Assembly (NCBI GenBank): GCA_014534425.1
Contig: JACVRN010000047.1
Coordinates: forward strand, 1 to 33,084
Length of the DNA stretch: 33,084 nucleotides
DNA from: Pyrinomonadaceae bacterium
GTDB taxonomy: Bacteria; Acidobacteriota; Blastocatellia; Pyrinomonadales; Pyrinomonadaceae
Direction of reading: 5' to 3'
In this document: positions 16,412-24,390 of the stretch, piece by piece
How the letters are laid out: each line of letters begins with the position of its first letter
Numbering within the stretch: position 1 is the stretch's first letter
Program-made: the position numbers and the translations under genes
Notes under the pieces: model-generated
Seen by the model: the letters and a program-made list of their open reading frames with translations, nothing else
What the model was told of the DNA's origin: nothing
Database searches by the model: none

Positions 16412-16837
16412 ATGGTAACGATCAGGGACGTGATTAGTAACCGTGAGCCGTATTTCGTACCCGACACAGCCACCGTGCTTGAAGCGGCGCAGTACATGGC
16501 TGAGCGAAAGATCGGAGGAGTCTGCGTCTTGAATGCCGATGGTCGGCTGGTAGGCATCCTGACCGAGCGCGACCTTCTGAATCGCATAGTGCTGGAAAGA
16601 CGTGACCCCGCCACTGTCCCCATCATGGAAGCTATGGGCGAACTGCAAGCCGTCATAGAAACCACTGACACGCCGCACGAAGCGCTCGAAAGAATGGAGA
16701 TGATAGGCCGCCGCCACCTGCCCGTAGTCGAAGGCGAGCGCTGGATAGGCATGCTCTCCATGCGCGACATACTGCGCGTAGAGGTCTCAGAGCAGGGCGA
16801 CGAACTGAAGCTCCTGCACGAATACATTAATACCTGA
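16412..16837 (+). CDS. CBS-domain pair protein
   Basis: Two CBS domains fill this 141-residue protein: about residues 7-62 (VISNREPYFVPDTATVLEAA ... GRLVGILTERDLL) and 73-131 (EAMGELQAVIETTDTPHEAL ... RWIGMLSMRDIL). Paired CBS domains bind adenosyl nucleotides and act as energy sensors on partner enzymes; stand-alone versions are common and of unknown partner. I start at ATG 16412, not at the in-frame ATG 16358, because a strong GGGAGGTGG lies 9 bases before it while the 18 extra residues are basic and leader-like. Confidence 0.88.
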   Translation: MVTIRDVISNREPYFVPDTATVLEAAQYMAERKIGGVCVLNADGRLVGILTERDLLNRIVLERRDPATVPIMEAMGELQAVIETTDTPHEALERMEMIGRRHLPVVEGERWIGMLSMRDILRVEVSEQGDELKLLHEYINT

Positions 16838-16884
16838 AGATAAACCTCAAGCAATGCTCTTTTAAGCTCCGTAAAGGGGCCTGG

Positions 16885-16923
16885 AGGCTGTAACCCTTGA
16901 CTTCAAGTTACGGGTTACAGCCT
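16885..16923. repeat. Hairpin between CBS gene and sugar dehydrogenase
   Basis: AGGCTGTAACCC (16885-16896) is the exact complement of GGGTTACAGCCT (16912-16923), a 12-bp stem with a 15-base loop. It ends 25 bases before the next start. There is no T run after it. Confidence 0.75.
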
Positions 16924-16948
16924 CACCCGTTAAGAGCACGGAAAGGCT

Positions 16949-18103
16949 ATGTTGATGAGGCGGCTGCTGTTTCTATTTCTGGCGTTGAGCGTTGGTTTGC
17001 TGGCCTGCGGGAGCGCGCCTACGGGACGCGGCACTGGTGAGGTCAAGAGCACGCAGGCGGGCAGCGTTCAGTTTCGCGTAGAGACCGTTGTGAGCGGCCT
17101 TGAAGTTCCCTGGTCAATCGTCTTCGCGCCCGACGGTCGCATGTTCATTACTGAAAGGCCCGGTCGCGTGCGCGTCTTCGAGAACGGACGATTAAGGCCA
17201 GCGCCGATTGCTACGATTGAAGACGTGCGCTCGGCCAGCGAGAGCGGGCTGATGGGGCTTGTGCTTCACCCGCAGTTCTCCACGAATCATCTTCTTTATC
17301 TTGCGTACGCCTATGCAGGCGGCGGCGACCAACTGGTGCGGGTCGTGCGATTCCGCGAGACTGGCGATGCGCTGACGGATAGAAAGGTAATCATTGAAGC
17401 CATTCCGGCTGCGCCGAATCATGCGGGGTGTCGCCTTCGCTTTGGCCTGGACGGAAAGCTTTACATCACAACGGGCGATGCTACGGACAGGGAGTTAGCG
17501 CAGAAGATGGACTCGCTGGCCGGAAAAATCCTGCGCCTCAATGATGACGGCACAGTGCCGCAGGACAATCCGTTCGTCTCTCAAGCTGGCGCGCGTCCTG
17601 AAATCTGGACTTACGGGCATCGCAACCCGCAGGGCATAGATTTTCAGCCCGGCACCAATCTGCTGTTTGAGACAGAGCACGGCCCTTCCGGCTTTGACGG
17701 CCCCGGAGGAGGCGACGAGGTCAACATAGTGGAGCGCGGCAAGAATTACGGCTGGCCTTTGATTCATCACCAGCAGATGCGCGAGGGACTGGAATCTCCG
17801 CTTCTGGAATACACGCCCGCCTGCGCGCCCGCGAGCGGCAGCTTTTATCGCGGCTCGCTCTTCCAGCAATTTCGCGGCAACTTCTTCTTCGGCTGTTTGA
17901 GGGGCGAGCGCATTATTCGCGTTGTGCTGGACGGAAGAAAGGTTGTCAGCCAGGAGGATTTACTTAAAGGCAAGTATGGCCGCATACGAGAAGTCGCGGA
18001 AGGGCCGGACGGCGCAATCTACTTTTCGACTTCCAACAGGGACGGTCGCGGAAGCGCTGCCCGTGACGACGACCGCATTCTTAAACTGACTCCGGTCAAG
18101 TGA
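16949..18103 (+). CDS. PQQ-dependent sugar dehydrogenase, lipoprotein
   Basis: This is a six-bladed beta-propeller of the soluble glucose dehydrogenase type, which oxidises aldose sugars with PQQ and passes electrons to the respiratory chain. The 384 residues open with a lipoprotein signal (LALSVGLLAC, Cys20), so it is anchored in the outer or inner membrane facing the periplasm. SGLEVPWSIVFAPDGRMFIT, then NHAGCRLRFGLDGKLYITTG (His158 matches the catalytic base), YGHRNPQGIDFQPG, and GGGDEVNIVERGKNYGWP are family signatures. Blade closing is by PDGAIYFSTSNRDGRG. It follows the CBS gene after a hairpin. No PQQ synthesis genes are in the window. Sugar specificity is unknown. Confidence 0.92.
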   Translation: MLMRRLLFLFLALSVGLLACGSAPTGRGTGEVKSTQAGSVQFRVETVVSGLEVPWSIVFAPDGRMFITERPGRVRVFENGRLRPAPIATIEDVRSASESGLMGLVLHPQFSTNHLLYLAYAYAGGGDQLVRVVRFRETGDALTDRKVIIEAIPAAPNHAGCRLRFGLDGKLYITTGDATDRELAQKMDSLAGKILRLNDDGTVPQDNPFVSQAGARPEIWTYGHRNPQGIDFQPGTNLLFETEHGPSGFDGPGGGDEVNIVERGKNYGWPLIHHQQMREGLESPLLEYTPACAPASGSFYRGSLFQQFRGNFFFGCLRGERIIRVVLDGRKVVSQEDLLKGKYGRIREVAEGPDGAIYFSTSNRDGRGSAARDDDRILKLTPVK

Positions 18104-18109
18104 AGCGAT

Positions 18110-18748
18110 TTAGAATTTCTGTGCCAGCACAGCCGTCTTCGTCCAGCCGATTGGCTCAAGCGGCGGGAAGCGGTGATGTTTGACGACGCGAAAATGTTTG
18201 CTGGTCTGTTGCTCGACTTCGCGCGGCGGGTGCGCCTTGAAGCGGAACATGACTTCTAAAAGTTTACTGGCGGGCGACGGGCGAACGGGCAGGTGAATCA
18301 TGTAGCCGCCGGGGCGCACTACGCGCGCCAGCTCCGTGAACCCTTCGCTCAAGGGAACGTATTCCAGCACGCCGCTCGTCATAATGAGGTCAAAGCTATC
18401 GTCAGCGAAGGGAAGCTGAAGCAGGTTGGCCTGCGCGAATCGCACGCTCTGCGTACGCCCTGAATTTTCCGCGACCGCGCGGCGCGCCGTCGCAAGCGAG
18501 CTTGAAGATAGGTCTATGGCAGTGATTCGCAGGGGCTGATCCAGCACCTTCAGCAGCGCCAGCGTCAGAAGCCCCGTGCCGCAGCCTGCGTCCAGCACTC
18601 TTGCCTGAGCAGGCAAGGGCGGCAGGTGCTCTTCCAGATACTTTTCTAAGCTGCGGCTGTAGCCGTTGAACTTGAATGTAATATCGTACAACCCTGCAAT
18701 GCGGTCGTAAAAAGAGCCAGCGCCACAATCTATCTCCATCGTCTTCAT
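18110..18748 (-). CDS. Class I SAM-dependent methyltransferase (UbiE/Methyltransf_11 type)
   Basis: The 212-residue protein has the class I fold: FYDRIAGLYDITFKFNGYSR at the N-terminus, VLDAGCGTGLLTLALLKVL at 51-69 (SAM loop), ITAIDLSSSSLATARRA (acidic loop), FAQANLLQLPFADDSFDLIM and GVLEYVPLSEGFTELARVVR. A C-terminal part with RFPPLEPIGWTK follows. The acceptor substrate is not evident; resemblance to UbiE is only at fold level. It is convergent with the sugar dehydrogenase (6 bases apart) and divergent from the exported protein at 18976, with about 230 non-coding bases between. Confidence 0.88.
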   Translation of the reverse strand: MKTMEIDCGAGSFYDRIAGLYDITFKFNGYSRSLEKYLEEHLPPLPAQARVLDAGCGTGLLTLALLKVLDQPLRITAIDLSSSSLATARRAVAENSGRTQSVRFAQANLLQLPFADDSFDLIMTSGVLEYVPLSEGFTELARVVRPGGYMIHLPVRPSPASKLLEVMFRFKAHPPREVEQQTSKHFRVVKHHRFPPLEPIGWTKTAVLAQKF

Positions 18749-18975
18749 CCTAGACGCTCACCTCGCAAATTTCCCGGTAATAAAGAGGAGGGGAATTGCT
18801 TACACTACAAGATGACAGAACTTTGTCGCTAAATCTTCACGCGAGTGTTCAGGATAGCAGATAAAAGCTTTACTGATAAGTCTGGACGCTTTTTCTTATT
18901 GCAAGAAAGCGCGCCGGGCGTCGTTCCTTGAGCGGTGGAGATGTGTATTTGCCGAAAGGAGGAGCGAGAAGACTT

Positions 18976-19884
18976 ATGAGGAGAGAATATTTTGCGCTCG
19001 CGTGCGTCGGGGCCAGTTTGTTGGCGATTCTGCTGTTCGTCTCTATGCGCCAGCCCGTCAGCGCCGAATCTGGAGTGGCTGCCGAGACCGTTTTGAACGA
19101 GACTGTGGCCGAGCAGACGGAGTACAGGGGCGAGATGTTTGAAGTCGAGGTGCTGGTAGGCGGCAGGCCCGTGCCGCAATACTGGGCGCGAGGCCGCCGC
19201 TACATAGAGGCGCTGAAGGGCACAGAGTACGAGCTTAGAATCAGAAATCCGCTAGGCGTGCGCGTGGCCGTAGCGCTCGCAGTGGATGGGATGAACACTA
19301 TTGACGCTCGCAGGTCGGCTGCCTGGGATGCCAGCAAATGGGTGATAGAGCCTTACCAGACCATAACCATACGCGGCTGGCAGATGAGCAGCGCCCGCGC
19401 ACGCCGCTTCTACTTCACCACCGAAAAGGATTCTTACGGCGCGAAGCTAGGGCAGACGGCTAACTTAGGGATTATCTCTGCCGTCTTTTTCCGCGAGCGC
19501 CAACCAATAACGGTCGTCCCTCAGCCTCGCACCTACGAGGACGGAAGAGACAGCAGGGAAGAGACAAGTGAGAGCAGTAAGAGCGCGCCTTCGGCGGGCA
19601 CAAGCTCAGGCGCGGCCCGTCAAAAGCGCGGGGACGTTTATCCTCAGCCCAACGACGAATCTGCGGCAACCGGCATTGGCCGCAACGTACGCAACGACGT
19701 TCGCTGGATAAACATGGATTTGGATTCGAGACCGGCGGGCGAGATAAACATTCGCTACGAGTACCGCGACGCGCTGGTCAGGCTCGGCATCATGCCTCGC
19801 CCGTATCCTTCTTACCCCGACCCAGTGGAAAGACGCGAGCGCTCCACAGGCTTTGAAGACCGGCGCTACAGCCCTGAGCCGTAA
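18976..19884 (+). CDS. Exported protein of unknown function
   Basis: I do not recognise a family. I start at ATG 18976 because AAAGGAGG lies about 13 bases upstream; an in-frame start at 18928 would add 16 residues including that site. The 302-residue protein has a signal/TM segment (EYFALACVGASLLAILLF, then SMRQPVSAES). Two small beta-rich parts follow (EVEVLVGGRPVPQYWARGRR and VRVAVALAVDGMNTIDARRS; WVIEPYQTITIRGWQMSSAR; FYFTTEKDSYGAKLG). Last comes a low-complexity Ser/Glu/Arg tail. The middle resembles domains in other acidobacterial exported proteins that read DGxNTIDxR and bind nothing known. Confidence 0.65.
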   Translation: MRREYFALACVGASLLAILLFVSMRQPVSAESGVAAETVLNETVAEQTEYRGEMFEVEVLVGGRPVPQYWARGRRYIEALKGTEYELRIRNPLGVRVAVALAVDGMNTIDARRSAAWDASKWVIEPYQTITIRGWQMSSARARRFYFTTEKDSYGAKLGQTANLGIISAVFFRERQPITVVPQPRTYEDGRDSREETSESSKSAPSAGTSSGAARQKRGDVYPQPNDESAATGIGRNVRNDVRWINMDLDSRPAGEINIRYEYRDALVRLGIMPRPYPSYPDPVERRERSTGFEDRRYSPEP

Positions 19885-19893
19885 AGAAGAGAA

Positions 19894-20007
19894 TTAATCT
19901 GCCCGCCTGAGCGCGAGGGTGAGGCCCGGTATGCCCCCGCCCACAACTGCCCAACGCGCGCCACGGGACGCGGCCTCGCAATCTTTCGGCGCTTCCGTCG
20001 CAGAGCC
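19894..20007 (-). pseudogene. Remnant of FAD/NAD(P)-dependent oxidoreductase N-terminus
   Basis: Just after the acetyltransferase stop, one minus-strand frame reads WAVVGGGIPGLTLALRRAD and then a TAA at 19894-19896. The hydrophobic strand, GGGxxG and following helix are the classical dinucleotide-binding start of an FAD oxidoreductase (amine oxidase or protoporphyrinogen oxidase-like). No start codon is seen in frame and the rest of the enzyme is missing, because the exported-protein gene ends 10 bases away. Chance is possible for so short a piece, so this is a moderate call. Confidence 0.45.
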
Positions 20008-20008
20008 G

Positions 20009-20632
20009 TCACGCGGGAGGGTTGAGTTCTGTAACGATGCGGTCGTCAATCCTATACCTCAATTCACAGGCGGTACACGCAATCTCTTCTTTTGAGAAGG
20101 CGTCTTCATTAAAGCGCAAGAGAAGCTGGCCGCAGCGACAGACGCAGCCTACGCTTCGCGCTGGATTCCCGAACGCGAGATGAAAGTCGGGCACGGACTT
20201 TGTGACCAGCGCGCCCATTCCAATCATGGCCCAACGCCCTATCACAAGGTCGTTGCCGATGGTGCAGCCAGCGCCTATGGTCGCTCCCTCGCGCACGAGC
20301 GTCCGCAAAGTGTGCTCGTCAGGTTCCGAAGGACGAAGCTTTCTCAAATCCGTAGTGGTCGCGCGGGGAAAGCGGTCGTTGGTAAAGATGCTGCCCGCGC
20401 TAATCATCACGCCGTCTTCAATCGTCACGGCGTTGCAGATGTAAACGAAGGCGTTGAGCTTGACGCGATTGCCTATGCGAACGTCATAGGCAATGTAAGT
20501 CTTCTCGCCTATGATGCACTCTTCGCCAATGGAAGCTCCGTGGCGTATGTGCACGTTGTCCCAGACTGAGGTGCCGTCGCCAATGAGTACGCCCTCTTCG
20601 ACAATCGCCGTCGGATGAATGCGAGCCTTCAT
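20009..20632 (-). CDS. Left-handed beta-helix N-acetyltransferase, WbpD/WlbB-like
   Basis: The 207-residue protein is a hexapeptide-repeat acyltransferase: HPTAIVEEGVLIGDGTSVWD, IGEECIIGEKTYIAYDVRIG and so on form the prism. The FTNDRFPRATT loop and the EGATIGAGCTIGNDLVIG coils match WbpD/WlbB, which use acetyl-CoA to acetylate the 3-amino group of a UDP-sugar. The C-terminus carries CVCRCG and, after a helix, CTAC, a zinc-ribbon-like tail typical of this subgroup. The start ATG overlaps the stop of the dehydrogenase by 4 bases (ATGA), showing translational coupling. A remnant frame follows. Confidence 0.85.
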   Translation of the reverse strand: MKARIHPTAIVEEGVLIGDGTSVWDNVHIRHGASIGEECIIGEKTYIAYDVRIGNRVKLNAFVYICNAVTIEDGVMISAGSIFTNDRFPRATTTDLRKLRPSEPDEHTLRTLVREGATIGAGCTIGNDLVIGRWAMIGMGALVTKSVPDFHLAFGNPARSVGCVCRCGQLLLRFNEDAFSKEEIACTACELRYRIDDRIVTELNPPA

Positions 20633-21681
20633 GCGACCGTTTGCGCCTCCGTCAAAGTCGCTTCATGAAATTCGCGCGACACATCCACGGCGCGCAAAGG
20701 CTCGACTCGCACCCATCTGCCTTGCTTGAGCGAAGAGTACGCGGCCTCTATCACAGCTACGGAGGCAAGGGCATCTTCGGGCGTCGGAATCAGTTCCTTG
20801 ACGCAGGTTATGGCCTGAGCGAAGCTGTTTATCTGGCTACGAAACGCCTGCACTTTATCGTAGCCACCACCGAAGACCACCCAATCGCGGCTGGAAGCCA
20901 GGCGATATTTGGACTCTTTCCAGCCGACGGATACTGTACCCTGTGTGCCGTAGACGTTTAGGAAGCTGGAAAGCTCTTTGTCTATGCTCCACGAAAGGTC
21001 TATGCTCGCGGGCACGCGGTCGTGGTTGCGAGCGCAGAGCCGCACGGTCTCTTCCACCGAAAGCCCCTGGCTGCGTATGCTCTCTTCCACGTAAACTTCA
21101 GCGAGCGGCCCCAGAAAGTAACGAATCAAATCGACGGAGTGCGTGCCGTTGTCTATCAGGACTCCGCCGCCGCTCACCTGCGGGTCAGAGTTCCAGCGCG
21201 AGCGCATGTCCACGCGAGAAGTGAACGCGTTCTCAATCAGCACCACCTCGCCAATCATGCCGGAGCGTACAATGCTACGTGCGCGTATCACGTCCTCCAC
21301 GTAGCGAAATTTAGAGGCCATCGTCAGCATAACGCCGCGTGTGCGCGCGGCTTCGACCATCATGCGTGCGCTCTCGGAATCGAGGCAGAGCGGTTTTTCG
21401 CAGAGCACATGAACGCCTCGCTTTAATAGAGCGATGCAGATGTCTCTGTGCGTGACAGGCGGAGTGCAGACAATCGCCGCCTCAAGCCGCACGCCTTCGG
21501 CCATAGCCGCGTAAGAATCATAAGCGGGGCACTGAAGCCTTTCGGCAAGCGCAGAAGCCTTATCTATGTCAACGTCCGAGACGGCGGCGACCTGCGCGAA
21601 GCAGCTTTCTTCGAACGCCTCCGCGTAAGCCTGCGCGATTCTGCCCGCGCCGACGATGCCGAAGTTGAGTCTGTTATTCAT
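20629..21681 (-). CDS. Gfo/Idh/MocA-family sugar dehydrogenase
   Basis: The 350-residue protein starts with a Rossmann fold (FGIVGAGRIAQAYAEAF, GAGRIA at 11-16) and has CEKPL at 94-98, the family's NAD-side signature with the conserved Lys. GGGVLIDNGTHSVDLIRYFL is the second signature, around the catalytic His/Asp region. In this gene set it most likely oxidises C3 of a UDP-2-acetamido-uronic acid (WbpB role) to supply the aminotransferase; that is inference from neighbours. No UDP-glucose/GlcNAc 6-dehydrogenase (WbpA) is in the window. It starts 18 bases after the aminotransferase ends. Confidence 0.87.
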   Translation of the reverse strand: MNNRLNFGIVGAGRIAQAYAEAFEESCFAQVAAVSDVDIDKASALAERLQCPAYDSYAAMAEGVRLEAAIVCTPPVTHRDICIALLKRGVHVLCEKPLCLDSESARMMVEAARTRGVMLTMASKFRYVEDVIRARSIVRSGMIGEVVLIENAFTSRVDMRSRWNSDPQVSGGGVLIDNGTHSVDLIRYFLGPLAEVYVEESIRSQGLSVEETVRLCARNHDRVPASIDLSWSIDKELSSFLNVYGTQGTVSVGWKESKYRLASSRDWVVFGGGYDKVQAFRSQINSFAQAITCVKELIPTPEDALASVAVIEAAYSSLKQGRWVRVEPLRAVDVSREFHEATLTEAQTVA

Positions 21682-21698
21682 TCGCTTTCACTTTCATC

Positions 21699-22919
21699 TT
21701 ACTGCTGCAAACTCTCCGCGGCTTCGACAATAGAGTCGGCTATGTAGTCAACGTGCTCGTCCGTGTAGTTTTCATTCCAGGGAAGCGCCAGTACGCTGTG
21801 CAGGGCTTCGAAGGTTCCGGGGAAGCGCGTAGGGTTGTAATCGACGGCTTCGGCCCTGGCGAGCGTGAAGGGGAAGCGGCTTTCTCCGAAGGTGCGCTGT
21901 TTCTGAAAGACTTCGCACATGAAGGCAGGCTTCTGTATGTAGCGCGGCGCGCTAGCTATGCCACGCTCCTTCAGAAGTCTTGCAAGCCCCGGCGCTCCGC
22001 CGGAAATCACATCGTCGTGAACACGCAGGCAATATTTCCAGTAAGTGTGGACGTTGTCCTGCGAGATGAAAGGCGTCTCTATCCCGCACAAGCTTTGAAG
22101 CCGCTCGGTCAGTTTAGCGGCTGCCGCGATGCGAGCGCGCACGACCGTCTCAAGCTTATCTAACTGAGCCAAAGCGACCGCGCCCTGCAACTCGCTCATG
22201 CGGTAATTCAGGGCCAGGAAATAATGGTCGGGGTTCGGGTCGCCGTAGCCCCAAGCCTTGTTGATGAAGAGAAACATGCGGCGAGCGAGTCGTTCATCAT
22301 CGGTCGTGACGATGCCGCCTTCGCCCGTAGAGATGTGCTTGCCCTGTTGCAGGCTGAAGCAGCCTATGTCGCCCAGGCTTCCGGTCACGCGCCCGCCGCT
22401 TTTAGCCAGAAAGCTCTGCGCGCAATCTTCTATCACCGGAACGCGGCGCGAGCGCGCGAGTTCCATAATCGGCCCCATGTCGCAGGGGTTGCCGAACAGG
22501 TGCGTGACTATGATGGCGCGCGTGCGCTCGCTCAAAGCTTTCTCGATTGTTTCGGCGGTGACGTTGTAGGTGCGCGGGTCTACGTCCGCGAAGACGGGGA
22601 TTGCACCCTGGTAGATGATGGGAGCGAGCGCGCCCATGTCCGTGATGGAGGTCGTGACAATCTCGTCGCCGGGTTCAGGGTCTATGGCGGCGACCGCCGT
22701 GTGAACGGCTGCGGAGCCGGAGGCGCAGGCGTAAGCCGCGCCGACGCCCATCAGAGAGGCGAAGCGCTCCTCGAAGGTGCGAACGAAGCGGCCTTTGGTG
22801 CTGGTCAGCGTGCCGCTCTTGAGAGCCTCCGAGAGAAGCGCAATCTCTGAGTCGTCGAAGGTGCGCCCCGAAGCTTCCTGGTCAGAAGGCAGCGTCATCA
22901 ATTCTTCCTGGCAAATCAT
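21699..22919 (-). CDS. DegT/DnrJ/EryC1/StrS-family PLP aminotransferase
   Basis: This fold-type I aminotransferase has 406 residues. The PLP-binding Lys194 lies in QQGKHISTGEGG, and Asp165 in EDCAQS holds the cofactor ring. CASGSAAVHTAVAAIDPEPG and TRAIIVTHLFGNPCDMGPIM are family blocks. These enzymes transfer the amino group of Glu or Gln to a keto sugar, typically at C3 or C4. Next to a dehydrogenase and a 3-N-acetyltransferase, a C3 (WbpE) role is the best guess. The sequence also recalls the AHBA-synthase/StsC branch, so a keto-cyclitol substrate cannot be excluded. AGGAAA lies about 10 bases upstream of the ATG. Confidence 0.88.
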   Translation of the reverse strand: MICQEELMTLPSDQEASGRTFDDSEIALLSEALKSGTLTSTKGRFVRTFEERFASLMGVGAAYACASGSAAVHTAVAAIDPEPGDEIVTTSITDMGALAPIIYQGAIPVFADVDPRTYNVTAETIEKALSERTRAIIVTHLFGNPCDMGPIMELARSRRVPVIEDCAQSFLAKSGGRVTGSLGDIGCFSLQQGKHISTGEGGIVTTDDERLARRMFLFINKAWGYGDPNPDHYFLALNYRMSELQGAVALAQLDKLETVVRARIAAAAKLTERLQSLCGIETPFISQDNVHTYWKYCLRVHDDVISGGAPGLARLLKERGIASAPRYIQKPAFMCEVFQKQRTFGESRFPFTLARAEAVDYNPTRFPGTFEALHSVLALPWNENYTDEHVDYIADSIVEAAESLQQ

Positions 22920-22974
22920 GTGAACGTTTATTTCCTTTCTTCGTGCGCTTCCGTCTTAACGCGTTCGACGCTCT

Positions 22975-24210
22975 TCATACTGCTATGCTCAACGCCGGAG
23001 CCTGAGTGCTCAAGAGAAGGTGTTCTATAATCTGGGCTATCTGCTGGCCGCTATCTCCGAGGCCAAACGGGTTCGCAACTTTTTCCGCCCTGTCGGCCCA
23101 ACTTCCGTCCGCGTGCGCCTCTTCCAGCATCGCCGCCAACTTCATGGGACACCCGCCGACGAGGCGCGCGATTCCAGATTCGAGGACTTCGGGGCGCTCT
23201 GTGTTCTCGCGCAGGATAAGCAGGGGCTTGCCGAGCGTGGGGGCTTCTTCCTGCACGCCGCCCGAATCGGAGACGATGAGCCAGGAGCTTGAAAGCAGCG
23301 CTATGAACTCGCGGTAGCAGAGCGGCTTAATCAAGTGAACTCTTTCCTCTCCGAGAAAGACCTCGCGTGCCGCCTCTACGACAGCAGGATTCGGATGCAC
23401 AGGAAAAATCAGCGCGACATCTGTGTGGCTTGCGACGAAGCCCTTTAAGACCTCAAAGTTTTCGAGCATCCCCTGATTGATGCTTTCACGGCGATGCGCC
23501 GTCAGGATCATGCGTTTCAAGCCGCGCGTCTTTGACAGAAGTTCCTGGCTGAAAGAATCCTTAGCCGGTTGCTCAAGAATCTCTTTGAGGGAATCCACGA
23601 CGGGATTGCCCGTGACGAAGATGTTCCTCCAATCGACTCCTTCCGAGAGTAGAGTGATGCGATTTCGTCCGGTCGCGGCGAAGTGATAAGTCGCCAGTTG
23701 CGTAATCAGCCTGCGATTAATCTCTTCGGGAAAAGGGCTGCGAGGATTACCAGACCTCAGACCGGCCTCCACGTGACCGACCGCTACCCTTCGGTGAAAG
23801 GCCGCGAGCGCGCCCGCCATAGCCGTAGTCGTATCGCCCTGCACCAGCACAAGGTCAGGCCGCTCTTTATCAAGAACAGTGTCCAGCGAAGCTAATATGC
23901 GAGCGCACACTTCATTGGGCGTCTGGTCGGGCTGCATCACATGCAGGTTGTAATCCACACGAATCCTGAGCAGATCTATGAAGGGATAAAGCAGGTCTGT
24001 GTGCTGTGCGGAGGCGACGTTCACCGTCTGAGACTGGCCCGATGCTTCAAGAGCGCGAATCGTAGACGCGAGCTTGATGGCTTCCGGGCGCGTGCCAAAA
24101 ACCGTCAGGACTTTCTTCAAAGGTCTTTCGCTTGATTCAGATAGATTAGGCTGGCCGAGATACATTTTCTGGAAGGGGGGATGCGCGAAGCTTTCCATAA
24201 ACTGATGCAA
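22975..24210 (-). CDS. UDP-N-acetylglucosamine 2-epimerase (non-hydrolysing), WecB/WbpI-like
   Basis: This GT-B-fold enzyme inverts C2 of UDP-GlcNAc or of a 2,3-diacetamido uronic acid. Of the 411 residues, the first 30 or so (to about Pro30) look like extra sequence, so a shorter start such as Met16 is possible. The core has VFGTRPEAIKLA (38-48), GDTTTAMAGALAAF (125-138), HVEAGLRS (146-153), PFPEEINRR (159-167), LTAHRRES and SDSGGVQEEAPTLGKPLLIL, all family blocks. It is first in the four-gene sugar operon, 56 bases upstream of the aminotransferase. An 18-bp palindrome lies 26 bases upstream of its start. Confidence 0.93.
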   Translation of the reverse strand: MHQFMESFAHPPFQKMYLGQPNLSESSERPLKKVLTVFGTRPEAIKLASTIRALEASGQSQTVNVASAQHTDLLYPFIDLLRIRVDYNLHVMQPDQTPNEVCARILASLDTVLDKERPDLVLVQGDTTTAMAGALAAFHRRVAVGHVEAGLRSGNPRSPFPEEINRRLITQLATYHFAATGRNRITLLSEGVDWRNIFVTGNPVVDSLKEILEQPAKDSFSQELLSKTRGLKRMILTAHRRESINQGMLENFEVLKGFVASHTDVALIFPVHPNPAVVEAAREVFLGEERVHLIKPLCYREFIALLSSSWLIVSDSGGVQEEAPTLGKPLLILRENTERPEVLESGIARLVGGCPMKLAAMLEEAHADGSWADRAEKVANPFGLGDSGQQIAQIIEHLLLSTQAPALSIAV

Positions 24211-24235
24211 TTTAGAGATGCGGGCGTGTTGGTAG

Positions 24236-24253
24236 AAGAGGCAATTGCCTCTT
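24236..24253. promoter_or_regulatory. 18-bp perfect palindrome upstream of the sugar operon, candidate operator
   Basis: AAGAGGCAATTGCCTCTT is its own complement, centred 34 bases before the epimerase start, and no other such site is seen nearby. Its size suits a homodimeric repressor. A -35/-10-like pair lies roughly 65-95 bases upstream of the start but is weak. Confidence 0.45.
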
Positions 24254-24390
24254 ACCCTTGGAAGGTATAAGCACGGATAATCTGTTCCGTCTAAGAAAAT
24301 ATACTATTGCAGGCGACGGCTTTGCAATCTTTAATTTGGGCCAGCGCGATTAAGGTCAAAAAGCAGGAGCACCACTTTTGTACGGCGCTG

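Noticed and set aside
24150-24360. Promoter boxes upstream of the epimerase operon
   Set aside because: Several weak -35/-10 pairs are possible (for example a TTGCAA and TATATT pair); none is clear enough to annotate.
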